Positions 1 to 10,236 of a stretch of 64,000 bases of DNA are shown one piece after another (position 1 is the first letter of the stretch; every line of letters starts with the position of its first letter). The position numbers and the translations under genes were made by a program. The DNA is from Microvelia longipes (Eukaryota > Arthropoda > Insecta > Hemiptera > Veliidae): the NCBI GenBank assembly GCA_018340805.1, contig JACMZG010001911.1, positions 31,485,311 through 31,549,310 on the forward strand. Reading direction: 5' to 3'. The notes under the pieces were generated by a model. The model had not been told where the DNA came from. It was given only the letters and a program-made list of their open reading frames with translations, and did no database searches.

Positions 1-478
1 GGTATATTTTCATTTTCAACATTTAAGTTAGTCTCATTGCCAGGTAAGTATGTTCTATCTATTTCATTACGTTGTCTTACTGGAGACTCATAATAATTTA
101 TGTCTGCTCTATTATTTCTTATAGGTCTTCCATTATCCCCTTCTTCAGCTATATTATTATATGGTAAGTTCTCTTGAATATTATTTTCATTAATATTATT
201 ATTTTGTAATATTTCATTTTGATTTATGTTATTTTCTGTTTCAGGGTCTGCTACAATAGGCTGACTTCATCTTGAAATAAAATATTTTTATATCATTGTC
301 AATATTATTATTTATAAAATTACCATTTTTGTTTTTTATTGATCCTATCTTATTTTCAAGAAAGTTGACATCACGTGACTTAACTACATCATTTTGTTAC
401 AACATCATATAACCTGTATGCCCTTCTACTTTGAGAATAGCCAATAAATACAGCTTCATGAGTCTTTTCATTAAATTT

Positions 479-1168
479 TTACTGTTTTATTTTAGGAATA
501 ATATAGAAGCATTTACATCCAAAGATTCTTAAGTGAGAAACGTTTGGTTTCTTACCTGTAAATATTTCCTCTGGTGTTTTAATATCATTTGACTTTGCTG
601 GAGTTCTGTTCTTTAAGTAGGCAGCAGTAGCTACAGCTTCTGTCCAGAATGATTTTGGTAGGTTAAACGCAACTAATAGAGCCCTAGCACTTTCCACAAT
701 AGTTCTATTAGCACGCTCAGCTATTCCATTTGAAGCTGGTGAGTATGTTGTTGTAAGCTGATGTGAGATGCCTTGTTGTTTAAAAAATGTACTCATATTT
801 TTATTTAATATTTCACCACCATTGTCGCTACGTATTTTGATACATTTTTTCCCTGTTTGTTTTTCTATGAAAATTATAAAATCTTTTAAAACTTCTGATT
901 TTTCCTTCACAAACTTAACAAAATATTTTCTTGAGTAATCGTCTACAATATTTAGAATATATTTGCTCCCGCCAATAGATGCTTCTTCACATGGTCCAAT
1001 CAAATCAACATGGATAAGATTTGAAATATCTTTAGATTGTTTTACAATAATCTGTTTAAATCGTTTACGTGTAGCCTTGGTACGGATACATTCCTCACAA
1101 GGTTCTTCATTATATGACTTATGACATTTAAATTCATATAACATATCATTATCAATGAGCATGTTCAT
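479..1168 (-). pseudogene. Copia integrase domain (GAG-pre-integrase plus rve core)
   Basis: A 229-codon open frame. Its N-terminal part has the His/Cys zinc region (CHKS...CEEC) of GAG-pre-integrase. The integrase core follows with the three acidic positions: D in HVDLIGP, D in RSDNGGE, and E in the YSPASNGIAERANRT block. The C-terminal FGCKCFY motif is typical of Copia. The frame itself is intact but belongs to a disrupted element, so it probably makes no functional enzyme. The domain would catalyse strand transfer of retrotransposon cDNA into chromosomal DNA. Confidence 0.85.
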
Positions 1169-1219
1169 GTATTTATAATTAACACGGCCTAATCTGGCAT
1201 GCCAACTAGTATAAGACTC

Positions 1220-1678
1220 TTAAGTCTTTAAGGCCTCTTCTATGTTATGATTAAAAGTGTAAAACTCATTTATCTTTATAGCAAAAATAATTTCCTTGTC
1301 ATCACAATTTTTAATAGAACAACCATTAGAAGTAAAGGTTAAATCATAACCTTCTTTAGTAAATTTACTTACTGATAGCAAGTTTCTTTTCAACTGAGGG
1401 ACGTACAAGGTGTCCTTTAGTATAATGATACTATTGTTACTATTTCTTATCTCTATGTCACCAATTCCTTCTGAGTAAATTGTATGGTTAGACGTGAAAG
1501 TTTGTGACAATGGTGAATTATGAGTAAAATTAGTTGGACGTAATCCATTGTCAGTACTATTTACAATTAATGACGTTTTGGGAGCAGGTACTTCTCCCAT
1601 CATCAGGTTCGTCTTGAGAAACGACGTTCGTCTTGGGGGAAGGCCCCATCGTAGACTAGGTTTCAAAGTGCATAACAA
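1220..1678 (-). pseudogene. Copia protease/pre-integrase segment fused to Penelope insert
   Basis: The C-terminal 90 or so residues (NHTIYSEGIGDIEI, LYVPQLKRNLLSVSKFT) are the usual stretch between retropepsin and GAG-pre-integrase in Copia polyproteins. The first 60 or so residues are translation of the inserted Penelope repeat (1490-1678) and do not belong to the protein. The true upstream Copia coding sequence resumes at about 1850, where the residues NHT appear again because of the target-site duplication. Confidence 0.75.
1568..1618 (-). ncRNA. Hammerhead ribozyme-like motif, left arm (G12 lost)
   Basis: On the minus strand the conserved CTGATGA is followed by a stem II of GGGAG/CTCCC closing a 9-nt loop, then AAAAC where a hammerhead needs GAAAC, then GTC as the cleavage triplet. 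The G-to-A change removes G12, the general base in the known mechanism, so this copy should be inactive. Penelope-like elements are known to carry minimal type I hammerheads with a very short stem III, and the layout here matches that. Confidence 0.65.
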
Positions 1679-1750
1679 GTCGTTGATACCTGCCTACGAA
1701 GTTAGGTTAAAGTCCTAACACCCAACACTTGACTCACACACCGTCTTTCT

Positions 1751-1800
1751 CAAGACGAACCTGATTATGGGAGAAGTACCTGCTCCCGAAACGTCGTTAA
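1751..1800 (+). ncRNA. Hammerhead ribozyme-like motif, right arm (G8 lost)
   Basis: CTGATTA (expected CTGATGA) at 1761-1767, stem II GGGAG (1769-1773) with CTCCC (1783-1787), GAAA at 1788-1791 and the cleavage triplet GTC at 1793-1795. The single change falls on G8, the general acid of the hammerhead, so cleavage is not expected. It faces outward, opposite to the copy at 1568-1618. Confidence 0.65.
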
Positions 1801-2403
1801 TTGTAAATAGTACTGAAAATGGATTACGTCCAACTAATTTTACTCATAATTGTATGGTTGTCAGCCAAAATTATTTTTCTTTCATCATCATTAATAAAAT
1901 GAAACAAGTCCTTCTTACTGGACATATGACTTGTAGCGCCACTGTCTAGGATCCAATCCTCTGATAAAGTGTTCCAAGCCATCCAGGCCGCTTCACTACT
2001 ACTTTCTTCAACTAGTTTAGCTTCTTGTTCTCTTTTGCCTCTTGTGTTTTTGTTTTTAGGATTTTCCCAGCATTTGTCAACAACATGGCCTCGCTTTTTG
2101 CAGAGAAAACATGTTATCCCTGGTCGCTGACCATTGTATCATAATATTTTTTTTTATTTATTTATTTTACAATACAACGTATTAAAAAAAAATAATTAGA
2201 CTTACAAAAAACAGAATTGTGAACTCCTCACAAAAAGACTAGAGTCTTGCACGGTGAGGAGGAGTATTTAAAATATTAAACAAGTACTATCAAAAAATTT
2301 AGCCTATGTATTGTTATATTATATAAATAACTATACTTTATATATTTTATAAAAAGGAAAGAGATAAACATAACAAAATAATACTTAAACCTAATATTAA
2401 TTT

Positions 2404-2479
2404 TAATGCGCACACACACATTCATACACACACACACATACGTACATACATATACATTACAACAATTATATATTATATA

Positions 2480-2520
<41 letters not shown>

Positions 2521-2631
2521 CATATATATACATACACACACACATACACACACACATATATATATATATACATACATCCACATACATACATACATACACA
2601 CACATACATACATACACACACACATATACAC

Positions 2632-2689
<58 letters not shown>

Positions 2690-2692
2690 ATA
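2404..2692. repeat. Compound (CA)n/(TA)n microsatellite
   Basis: Alternating CA, CATA and long TA runs. Open frames on both strands here are only translations of the dinucleotide repeat. Confidence 0.95.
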
Positions 2693-2912
2693 GATCATCT
2701 GCTTAAACAAACTTTTAACTCTGTACAGATAGAATATTCAAAATAACTTTTTTGAATGCTTTGTGCTTTAGGTAATTATTTTTTCCTATAACTGAGTGCA
2801 TATTGTTAAAAAGAGAGACAGCTTGGTAACGCCAGGATGTTTTAGCTTTACTAGTATTGACTTTAAGTTTTTAATATTCCCTGTGATTCATTTCTAGTAT
2901 TCTTACCATGAT

Positions 2913-3647
2913 CTATTGATTCAAAAGTATCAATTTTTTATGTAGATGTAATAACAGATTATATTTGTAAAGAGTTAGCAATGGTTTAATTCCTAATATT
3001 TTGTACAGAGGGGCAGCGGAGTCCAGTCTATCTGCTTTGCATATTATTCGAATTAGATTATTTTGGGCTCTAATTAGAGGTGTTAGTGTGTTCTGAGAGC
3101 ACGGTCCCCAGACAACTATGCCGTATTGCAAATATGACTGTGCAAGCGCAAAATACACAGTCTTTAGTGTTGCAATGTTGCAACCACAATTTTTGAGCAT
3201 GAGAAAAACGTAAGCTAATTGTCTAATTTTCTTAGTAAGAGTGAGAACATGATGATCCCAACGCAAATGTTGGTCAATAATGACTCCTAAATAGTTTGTT
3301 TTCTGGACACGAGTTAGTCTGTAGCAGTTACAGACAGAGTTAGGAATGCAAGTGTTGTTGTGTATTTGGAGGTTTGATTCAACAGGTTGACTCTTTTTAG
3401 ACGGAGAAAAAGTAATGTAGTTGGTTTTGTGTAAATTTAAAGATAAATTATGTTTCGACAACCAATTTTTAATGACTGACACGCCTTCTGAAGCAAGTTC
3501 ATGAACTTCTTTCCATGTGTTAGCATGGAAAACAGCTATTGTGTCGTCGCAGAAAGAAAACATTTTTAGACCTCTTATGTCAATTAAATAGAATTTTGCT
3601 AAGTAAGCGCCAAAAAGGTCCGGACCTAGGACCGTACCTGGGCCCAT
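2913..3647 (-). pseudogene. LINE reverse transcriptase, C-terminal half
   Basis: A 244-codon frame beginning inside the RT palm. GTVLGPDLF corresponds to the conserved PQGTVLGPLLF block, and FCDDT stands where the catalytic YADD/FADD usually is. Thumb motifs follow: NLSLNLHKTNYITF, then KTNYLGVIIDQHLRWDHH, then YLQYGIVVWG. The N-terminal endonuclease and RT fingers are missing. The first Asp of the catalytic box is preceded by Cys rather than Ala. The frame looks like a truncated, probably inactive copy. Confidence 0.85.
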
Positions 3648-3660
3648 AGCCCGTGTTGTG

Positions 3661-3950
3661 GGCTCCTAAAGTAATAATAAAAATATAAAACAATTTAGGA
3701 AAGATCGCACTATATTTATAACATAACAGTAACCTCTCAATTATAACCTATTTATAGGTTTAATCATACAAATGTATTGCAGGCTTTAGCATATTTATAA
3801 AATTATCCCAACAAACTCCAGCCCCCCCTTGTTTATTATTGTGATTAAAATAGCAGGGTTTTAACTTGCTCTGGCTGTAGAAACACTGGACTTGTTGCGG
3901 TGATGCCATTTTTCATTAGGATTTTGCGGGGTCCTTTGATAACAATAACA
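3661..3950. other. AT-rich spacer, no gene seen
   Basis: No open frame or recognisable motif. It contains a C-rich run near 3822-3828. It may include non-coding sequence of the flanking retroelements. Confidence 0.4.
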
Positions 3951-4856
3951 TTACAGCGCGTCTGGCAGGTTATTTTTGCTCTCCTTGACGTGCTCTATGG
4001 TGAAATTATATTTTTGAAGCTGTAGAGACCAACGCATAAGCTTAGCGTTCTTATTCTTCATGGATTTAAGCCAAGTAAGTGCTTTATTGTTAGTCCTAAG
4101 ATAAACGGTCTGTTTTCCAAATATGGTCTGTATTGGCGGACAGCCCATATGATGGCTAAGCATTTCGATTCATTTGAATGGTATCGTTGCTCGTAAGGGC
4201 GGAGTTTGGCACTGGAGTAAGAGATCACGCGCCTTTCTCCATCCGTCCCTTCCTGGTAAAGGACAGCCCAAGACCTATTCCACTGGCGTCGGTTTGAAGA
4301 AAGAAAGGTAGATCCTGTTCAGATCGATGAAGGACTAACGGTTGCACAAGCTTTAGATGTTCGAAGGTTTCTTTTCCCTTTTGGTCCATTACCACTTCCT
4401 TTTTGTTAACAGAAGATCTGTTAAGGGTGCTGTCTTCTGAGCGAAGTGTGGGACATATTCTCGCAGCCAATTACACATCCCAAGGAATTTTCTTAATTCC
4501 TTTTTCATCGTAGGTGGGTGTGTTTCTTGAAGCAAAGCAATACGTTGAGTTTGAGGCTCATTGCCTTTACTCGTAACCCTATATCCTAGATAGGTTAATT
4601 CGGTTCTTATGAATGAACACTTTGATAGAGAGCAGGTTAAACCATGTCGACGAAGTCGTTCGAGCACCATGCTCAGGTGTCTTAAATGTTCCTTTAGAGA
4701 TTTGGAGTATATTATGATGTCATCGAGATAGGCGAACTTCCTCATGTAACCCACCAGTACCTCTTGAGTTATAAGTTTTTGGAATGTAGCTGGAGAGTAG
4801 GGGCAAAAGACCGATTCTGGGCCCGCCTCCACCTCCAGCGCCTCCTCCTCAATCAT
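3951..4856 (-). pseudogene. Gypsy (Ty3) pol fragment: RT and RNase H
   Basis: Three overlapping minus-strand frames form one degraded pol. 4389-4856 holds the RT palm with FAYLDDIIIYS (catalytic YLDD), followed by LTCSLSKCSFIRTELTYLG and KKELRKFLGMCNWLREYVP. 4225-4470 holds the start of RNase H (FFLQTDASGIGLG). 3951-4163 holds its end (LRTNNKALTWL, NFTIEHVKESKNNLPDAL). At least two frameshifts separate them. No gag, integrase or LTR belonging to it was found nearby. Confidence 0.85.
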
Positions 4857-5362
4857 CTCTTTATAGTTTTATTCATATTCCCCCCCCCCACTCTTATACT
4901 TTTCTACATTATACTTGTTTTGCTTTGCATAGTGTAATAACAGTGACATTAAATATGCTTTCATAAAAAATAGGCCCTGAAGAGGACTGTGCCTCATTTA
5001 GGGTCCCCACCATATAGGTAGAAGCAGGATGGGGCTTAATGTTTTTAGGTGTGATGTAGTAGGACTTTTCCACTTGACCACCCTAGATTATCAAGTGTCT
5101 TACTTAGTAAAAAGCCTTCCCACCACGTCAAGGTGGAGACACATCGGGAAGATGTACAGTGCCCCGTCTTCGCACTCTACTATGGCGACCATCCACTTTA
5201 AAAATATCGCCTCTATACACTTTTTTATTTATTTTTTAAAATATTTTTTTAACGTATTTACAATTACACAAACACTTACATCTCTTTAGCGCCATTTAGG
5301 TTTACGGGACGCTATGCCACGCCAATGACCTTAAAAGATGGAATATTGCAGTTTACGGGTCG
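4857..5362. other. Intergenic, short direct repeat at right end
   Basis: No convincing gene. A C9 run lies near 4882. The sequence TTTACGGG.CGCTATGCCAC occurs twice, at about 5300-5319 and 5352-5371, so a small tandem duplication lies just downstream of the minus-strand ORF 5363-5686. Confidence 0.4.
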
Positions 5363-5686
5363 CTATGCCACTCCAGGAACCCTTCGCCATACTAGAGTTC
5401 CATCTCGTATTTGCGGCAGCTGCTGAGACATGAGTGTAAGGCTATTTAACATATGATTAAACCCTAAGAATAAACTCGAAAATAAATCCCACTCTGTTTT
5501 TTTTAAAACAACAAATATTTTTTTATCTTCTTCATTCGAACAAATTGGACGAATAATTACTTGACATCCGTGAAATTTAGGATTAACCAATCTTACTTTT
5601 ATTAAACCAAATTTTTGATCAAGTTGTACATCTTCTTTACATTTTACAAAATAATTATCAATTTCATTTCTCGCGGATCTCAACAA
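5363..5686 (-). CDS. Unidentified small ORF, basic/hydrophobic, loosely PC4-like
   Basis: 107 codons, no family recognised with confidence. The middle (FGLIKVRLVNPKFHGCQVII, then IFVVLKKTEWDLFSSL) loosely resembles the beta-strand and EW pattern of the PC4/p15 single-stranded-DNA-binding fold, but this is only a visual impression. It overlaps by 7 bases, in another frame, the end of the 42-codon ORF at 5680-5808, so the two may be one gene with a frameshift. It lies with several zinc-finger ORFs on the same strand (up to 7863), which suggests one decayed mobile or virus-like element. Confidence 0.35.
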   Translation of the reverse strand: MLRSARNEIDNYFVKCKEDVQLDQKFGLIKVRLVNPKFHGCQVIIRPICSNEEDKKIFVVLKKTEWDLFSSLFLGFNHMLNSLTLMSQQLPQIRDGTLVWRRVPGVA

Positions 5687-5808
5687 CTCAAATCGGACAT
5701 GTGAATGTTTACACTTCTTTTACCATGTTCTAGTCTCAAGAAAGCTATACCTTTAACTAAACAAACTAAAACCTTTTTACCGTCACTTAGATGGTAAATG
5801 GTGGACAT
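5680..5808 (-). CDS. Small ORF of 42 codons, possible N-terminus of the next ORF
   Basis: Starts MSTIYHLSDGKKVLV and ends just inside ORF 5363-5686 in another frame. The pattern of short beta-like segments continues across the junction, so one lost or gained base may have split a protein of about 145 residues. No homologue recognised. Confidence 0.3.
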   Translation of the reverse strand: MSTIYHLSDGKKVLVCLVKGIAFLRLEHGKRSVNIHMSDLSC

Positions 5809-5809
5809 C

Positions 5810-6510
5810 TTGCGCAATACTGATTTATTATTGCTTGGCTTTCTTTAATTATTTCTATCCCTACCCCTCGAACAGACATGTCTATTCATGTCATTTTATG
5901 CACAATACTAGTCAGGGGGTTGTACTGAACTAATCTATCGTGTAACAATAAATAAATAATTTAAATAATAAATAATTTGTATTTAATTGTTAAGACAATG
6001 TAAAAATTTGTATACAACAAGTCAAGAAAAATTAGTATAACATAGAAATACATACATAAAAAGGAACATTAACAGAAAACAAGACAAAGAAGCTCATTAA
6101 AACTATAGCACGGATTAAAAAAACCTTGGCAACTTTAATAAAGGACTCATAAAATAAACTTTTAACATCATTACTTAACTTATTAAACAAATTTACTAAA
6201 ACATTAAAACCAGTCCTTGACTTGTTTAACCTATGTGAAAAAACAACTAAATTTCTTTATTTCTTGTGTTGTGTGAATGGAGATCTTTGTTTGTAGTAAA
6301 CTTTTCAAAATTTAATTTAATATACTTATGACAGTAAAAACAATAAAGGTTGTAGAAAGTTAAAATCTGGTTTTCTACTAACTAAGGTTTGCACTCGGCA
6401 GTACTATGCTTCCCTGCTAAAGTAGGAATTGCTTTCTTCTGCTTAAGTAGGATATTATGTTTGGTTTAAATCTATTAATTTTTAACCGGAGACCGTCGAC
6501 TCCTTCTAGC
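5810..6510. other. AT-rich spacer without a recognised gene
   Basis: Several poly-A/T tracts and no frame over 60 codons that looks coding. Confidence 0.4.
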
Positions 6511-6514
6511 TACT

Positions 6515-7345
6515 TCAGCCTACTTCCTTTGGCCTGGTAGCAGTCCATTTCTTATGTAATCTTTTTAACTCTTGATCTAAAAACTCGTCCATATCGGTAG
6601 CTTCATATACCGCTCTATTATTTGTATTAAAAGTACGAGGAATTAGTACCTCGTCGTTATTGTAAAACGTAAAGTCTACTAGCATGTTTAACTTAATAAC
6701 ACTGTGTTTCCTTAACGCAATCTGAGTTTGATTTTTACAATGTCTCTTACAGATTCTTGAAAAATGTTCAAATCGTTGTTTGTTTCAGATTTTATAAAAA
6801 AGGATTGTAACCTGTTTTTAAATGCTGTTTTGTACGGCGTATGCTGTTTTGCCCCTCTTGATCTGGCTTGGTTCCCAGAAGAGTTGAAATCTTCGGTTCG
6901 GCCTTCTTCTTTTCAGGTGGCTGTCCACAATTCTTCTGATGTCTTGTTAAATTGTATCTATTTGAAAAGGTATGGCTGCACAAATCGCACTTACCTTTGA
7001 AAGGAAACGAACACGTGGCTTCATGTCTATTTTTAGCATCTAAACGAGTAAACGTTTCACCACACGATTCACCCTCTAATTTATTTTCAGCTCCGCACGC
7101 ACTTTCATGGCGCTTTCCTGAATCTGGTCGGCTGAAATTTTTACCGCACTTGGTACATGCATTCTTCTTTTTATTGAGTGAACAGTTTTTCATATGTCTT
7201 AAGAGATTATCTTTGCGAGAGTAGCTGGATCCGCAAGAATCACAGCTTAAACTTCTGCCGAATAAACAGGCATTTCATGCCTTCGCAAGCTATCCAACCG
7301 GGTGAAAGACAAATCACACTTACCGCACTTGGACATTGTGTCCGT
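6515..7345 (-). pseudogene. Zinc-finger protein with C-terminal region resembling Polinton polymerase-associated proteins, frameshifted
   Basis: On the minus strand an ATG at about 7337 begins MSKCGKCDLSFTRLDSLRRH, a C2H2-type finger. A frameshift near 7235 leads to four more fingers of C-X2-C...H-X3-C form (CDSCGSSYSRKDNLLRH, CTKCGKNFSRPDSGKRH, a degenerate one lacking its first Cys, and CDLCSHTFSNRYNLTRH), the last ones in the 133-codon frame 6792-7193. Two further frames (down to 6515) contain a segment with TFNTNNRAVYEATD. That combination reminds me of long insect proteins with N-terminal fingers linked to Polinton/Maverick DNA polymerase B, but this is from memory only. At least three frame breaks make it a pseudogene. 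Confidence 0.5.
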
Positions 7346-7401
7346 GTTCACTAACTTAAAGTCTGACTATGATATCTTGTGAATTTATTCTTATGGATAA
7401 A

Positions 7402-7569
7402 TTATTCGTCTCTTTCATTGTTTTCGTTTTCGGGACAAAATAAAGTCTCGTGAAGATATCGATTTTCTCTATTAATCAAATACAATCCACAGAAACCGCA
7501 AATTGATTCAAAAATATCTTCTTCTTCATTTAAGATTCTACGAAACTCTTCTGTACTTTCAGGTTCCAT
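7402..7569 (-). CDS. Small acidic ORF with CxxC...H...C
   Basis: 55 codons from an ATG at 7569. The first third is rich in Glu and Asp. CGFCGLYL is followed by His and Cys (HETLFCP), which could bind one zinc ion. It lies 12 bases downstream of the stop of ORF 7582-7863 on the same strand. Function unknown. Confidence 0.35.
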   Translation of the reverse strand: MEPESTEEFRRILNEEEDIFESICGFCGLYLINRENRYLHETLFCPENENNERDE

Positions 7570-7581
7570 TTGTGAAAACAA

Positions 7582-7863
7582 TTAGTCCCAACACTCCTCA
7601 CTTTCTATTGATGGGTGCCTAATTGTTATTGATTTCCATTCTTTCATGTAGATATTTACATTATCATGATTGACTGTTTCTCTTATTAATTTTTGACGTT
7701 CTTCGTATTCTTTATAATGCACTTTTACCAAATGTTGTACCAGTTTACTTTTTTTAATAAAATGATAACTATTTACTGGACATACATAGCAATCGCTCGA
7801 AATAGGATGTTGCTGTGCTGGTAGTATTTTCTTGAAATAATAATCTATTAAGTCTCTACACTA
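7582..7863 (-). CDS. Zinc-finger ORF fragment
   Basis: An open frame of about 93 codons without an initial ATG. It contains CYVCPVNSYHFIKKSKLVQH followed by LVKVH, which fits a C2H2 finger (C-X2-C, H-X4-H). A TAG stop precedes the frame. A T-rich stretch ending in AG just upstream could be a splice acceptor, so this may be an internal exon. Same strand as the finger genes to its left. Confidence 0.35.
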
Positions 7864-8655
7864 AAAAATTGTCTATTCACTAAATAATTAAATCTATTAT
7901 AATGTTCACTAAACACTGAATTTAATCACTTTGAATTTAAAAAAGTAATAGTTTATCACTTTTAATAATCAAATGTCCACTTTAAAAAATAAGTTAATAA
8001 GAACTATTTTATTTTGAATAAAAGAAATTAATTTAACAGCTTGGCCCCATATAACTGAGAAACAAAACATAAGGAGGTCTGCCAGGCGAATGAGCCAGGA
8101 CAGACGGGATTTTTTTTATCAACCAAAAAATACTTTATTTCCATTCAAAAAGAGCACAAACGTAGTTACAACTATTAGAATTTACTACATAAATTAACCA
8201 TTTACAGAGTCTAATAGTATAAAGTAATAAATTAATTCAGTAGTATTAAAAGAAATCAAAAGAACTCACTCATAGTTAGTTACCTAATACATTATTTTTT
8301 TTTAAATAAATAATAACAAATGAACTTAAAAGAGATTCAACTTTTTAAATAATTGAAGTGTTTGCATGAAAACTGCTCATTACATTATAAACTATCATTA
8401 ATTAATATATTTGTTTACCATATTTACATTTCTTATCACACCAAGCTGCCAAACTGTTGTTTATATTTACACTTACTACATAATTGACCACTTAACACAG
8501 TGGTCAATCTCCTCTGGTTTTCCCTTTAGGTGAGACTTGCTGGAGTTATTTGACAATGTTTATTTACTTAATCACCGCTAGGTACTGCCACTACATGTTG
8601 TCCACACATTCCCGATAACACCATGATATCCAACTTTATATTAGTGGAGAATCTG
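7864..8655. other. AT-rich spacer
   Basis: No gene recognised. A poly-A/T rich segment at 8112-8420 resembles LINE 3' end debris but has no coding part. Confidence 0.35.
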
Positions 8656-8656
8656 C

Positions 8657-8715
8657 CTCTGTGGCCGTGGTTGTCAAGGCACTCGATTTCGGCACCAGAG
8701 GTCTGATCCCGAAAT
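8657..8715 (+). repeat. tRNA-like SINE head or tRNA pseudogene
   Basis: TGGCCGTGGTTGTCAAGG (from 8662) matches a polymerase III A box of Leu/Ser-type tRNAs. GGTCTGATCCC (8700-8710) is a B box with two or three changes from GGTTCGANTCC. The spacing and the CACTCGATTTCGGCACC between them look like a tRNA anticodon region. The acceptor stem is not intact, so a SINE or pseudogene is more likely than a working tRNA. Confidence 0.5.
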
Positions 8716-8719
8716 CTTA

Positions 8720-9600
8720 GCTATGCTCTAAGATTTTATTAATAGTTATTAGTAATAAAAAGATTTTCGTAAATCTTATTATTACTTCCACAAGACAGAG
8801 GAATTATATATTACCAAAATGTGAATTCCAACTTTTTCATACTAACTCTTTTGAAAATCAGCTTACAACGTTTGTCCACAAGAGTTACTATAATATTTTC
8901 AACAAATTTAACACAAATTAAAACCAGGTCTATCACAATTATTTTCACAACAAACATTTTACTAACTGAAACACTTGTTTATTCTATTACACTTTCTTTA
9001 AACTTTTACTTATAACTTAACATTATTACTAACTATCATTAATTTAATTAACTATAATATTTATACTTACTTATTTAATAGTCAATACAATATTACATAC
9101 AATATTATAATTTACAGATATTCACTACAAAAAATTATTTGATTAGTTCATAATTTTCATACGCATGGGTATAAGAGCCTCCAAGAAGAAATTCTTGAAA
9201 CATGAGGCTTTTTGTCGCTGATTTTAGGTTTATTGCTTTTTAATTTATTTATTGTTTAGTTCAGAATATAAAGCTAAAACTAGTTATAACAAAAATTAAT
9301 TAAATAATAATAACATTTATAATTATTTAAAACAAGGTTGACTTCAGGTCTACAATTATTTATAAAGAAAGCTTTATATTTCAACCCCTTTGGGTCATCT
9401 TCAGGCCTAAACAACAAATAAAAATAAAAAGTACAAAACATTTTACAAAAACGAAACATTATAAATAAGGTAGCTAAATTAAGATTTAAATACAAACGAA
9501 ACAAAACTTACTATATCCTCTTAAGATTATTAAACAACTACATTTAGTGAAAAACATTTATAATACTAATAATGTCCTGCTCGAGCATCTCCCTAACCGT
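8720..9600. other. AT-rich spacer
   Basis: Nothing recognisable. Short frames at 8821-9015 and 9280-9504 have low-complexity, AT-driven composition. Confidence 0.4.
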
Positions 9601-9628
9601 ATCCTGGTTGATTCGTTTTCGAATGCTT

Positions 9629-10236
9629 TTATGTCGGACAGCGGACTGAGCCTTGTATGACTGAGCCTAGGGAGTAACAGCTTTTCCAGTGTTTCGATGA
9701 GTTGAGCTTCTTTGATGTTAGGCCGGGCTCTCCTGAGGAGAGCAACCTTCCCAAGAAGAAAAGGGCTAACCGCTTCTTTCTCCCCTTATTTAATCCGAAC
9801 GAAATCTGCCAAGATGAAGGCATGTTTTGTTGGTCAGTCATATTCTTGGATGAATTTTTCCTACAAGATTTGGAAGGTGTAGGATCGATGATGCATCGAT
9901 CGTTCCACCATACCCTAGCGGATTTGTCTAGATATCCTTCGACAAAAGACAGTTGTTGATCTTCCAGAATTTTCTTCTTTAGAAAGAATCTTTCATTTTT
10001 TGTTAAGATTTCTGTGGGACTCCCTGCGTCATCCCCACAAAATTTATCAATAGGGTCTTCAAATGAAACTGTCGTCGCTAACCTAACTGCTTCAGCAATA
10101 CTTGTGGCCAAATCTGTTGCTAAGAAGCCACCGTGTTCGCAACAGGTTGAGCTTCCGCTATAGAAATTTGGGCTTGCGAAGTCGTTGGTCTCGGAGGGGT
10201 GGTGCTGGCGATGAAGATGTTCGTTTAGATTTACTC
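9629..10236 (-). pseudogene. LTR retrotransposon gag, frameshifted
   Basis: An ATG at 10236 begins MSKSKRTSSSPAPP, then the frame is lost. The 160-codon frame 9629-10111 carries the gag-like pattern DKFCGDDAGSP..ILTKNERFF and LSFVEGYLDKSARVWWNDR (the WW block typical of Gypsy-type gag), before a second break. It lies downstream, on the same strand, of a primer-binding site (10859-10877) and an LTR, which fits a 5' LTR-leader-gag order. No pol of this element is visible to its left. Confidence 0.65.

Larger units (their letters stand above)
1490..1847. mobile_element. Penelope-like inverted-repeat insertion inside Copia
   Basis: The insert is flanked by an exact 12-bp direct repeat, AATTGTATGGTT, at 1478-1489 and 1848-1859, which looks like a target-site duplication. 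Inside, about 100 bp near 1510-1612 is the reverse complement of about 1743-1847, separated by roughly 130 bp that contain a partial third copy of the motif. The same terminal sequence bounds the Penelope-like element at about 49,868-51,038, so this is probably a pair of inverted Penelope pseudo-LTRs with the coding region lost. Confidence 0.75.
1..2136 (-). mobile_element. Copia-type LTR retrotransposon, gag zinc knuckle to integrase/RT linker, broken
   Basis: Read on the minus strand the parts come in Copia order. A CCHC zinc knuckle (C-F-L-C, then GH, then C, near 2060-2110) is followed by a retropepsin motif DSGATSHM near 1935-1950, then a GAG-pre-integrase and integrase ORF (479-1168). 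Near 400-470 is the typical IGYS..YRLYD segment after the integrase, and 1-250 is the acidic, Asn-rich linker that precedes reverse transcriptase. The element runs off the left edge, so RT and RNase H are outside. Frameshifts (for example near 375-410) and a Penelope insertion at 1490-1847 make it a dead copy. On the right it ends where a LINE tail begins at about 2140. Confidence 0.85.
2140..3660 (-). mobile_element. Non-LTR retrotransposon (LINE), 5'-truncated 3' part
   Basis: On the minus strand a reverse transcriptase fragment (2913-3647) is followed by a 3' region of about 770 bp ending in an A-rich tail with AATAAATAAATAAA repeats at 2140-2170, next to the Copia sequence. A large CA/TA microsatellite (2404-2692) lies within the 3' region. 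The 5' edge near 3660 is abrupt, as expected for 5' truncation. The Jockey/CR1 superclade is likely, but the exact clade cannot be told. Confidence 0.7.

Noticed and set aside
2406..2690. Long open frames on both strands in the TA/CA tract (also 23,976-24,182, 24,842-25,183, 31,884-32,078, 63,639-63,840)
   Set aside because: They are translations of dinucleotide repeats (YIYIYI, THTHTH) and occur on both strands.
6764..7224. Plus-strand frames opposite the zinc-finger ORF
   Set aside because: The minus strand has regular finger motifs and the plus strand shows none.
8821..9504. Two frames of 64 and 74 codons
   Set aside because: AT-driven composition, no motif, no start context, no neighbours.
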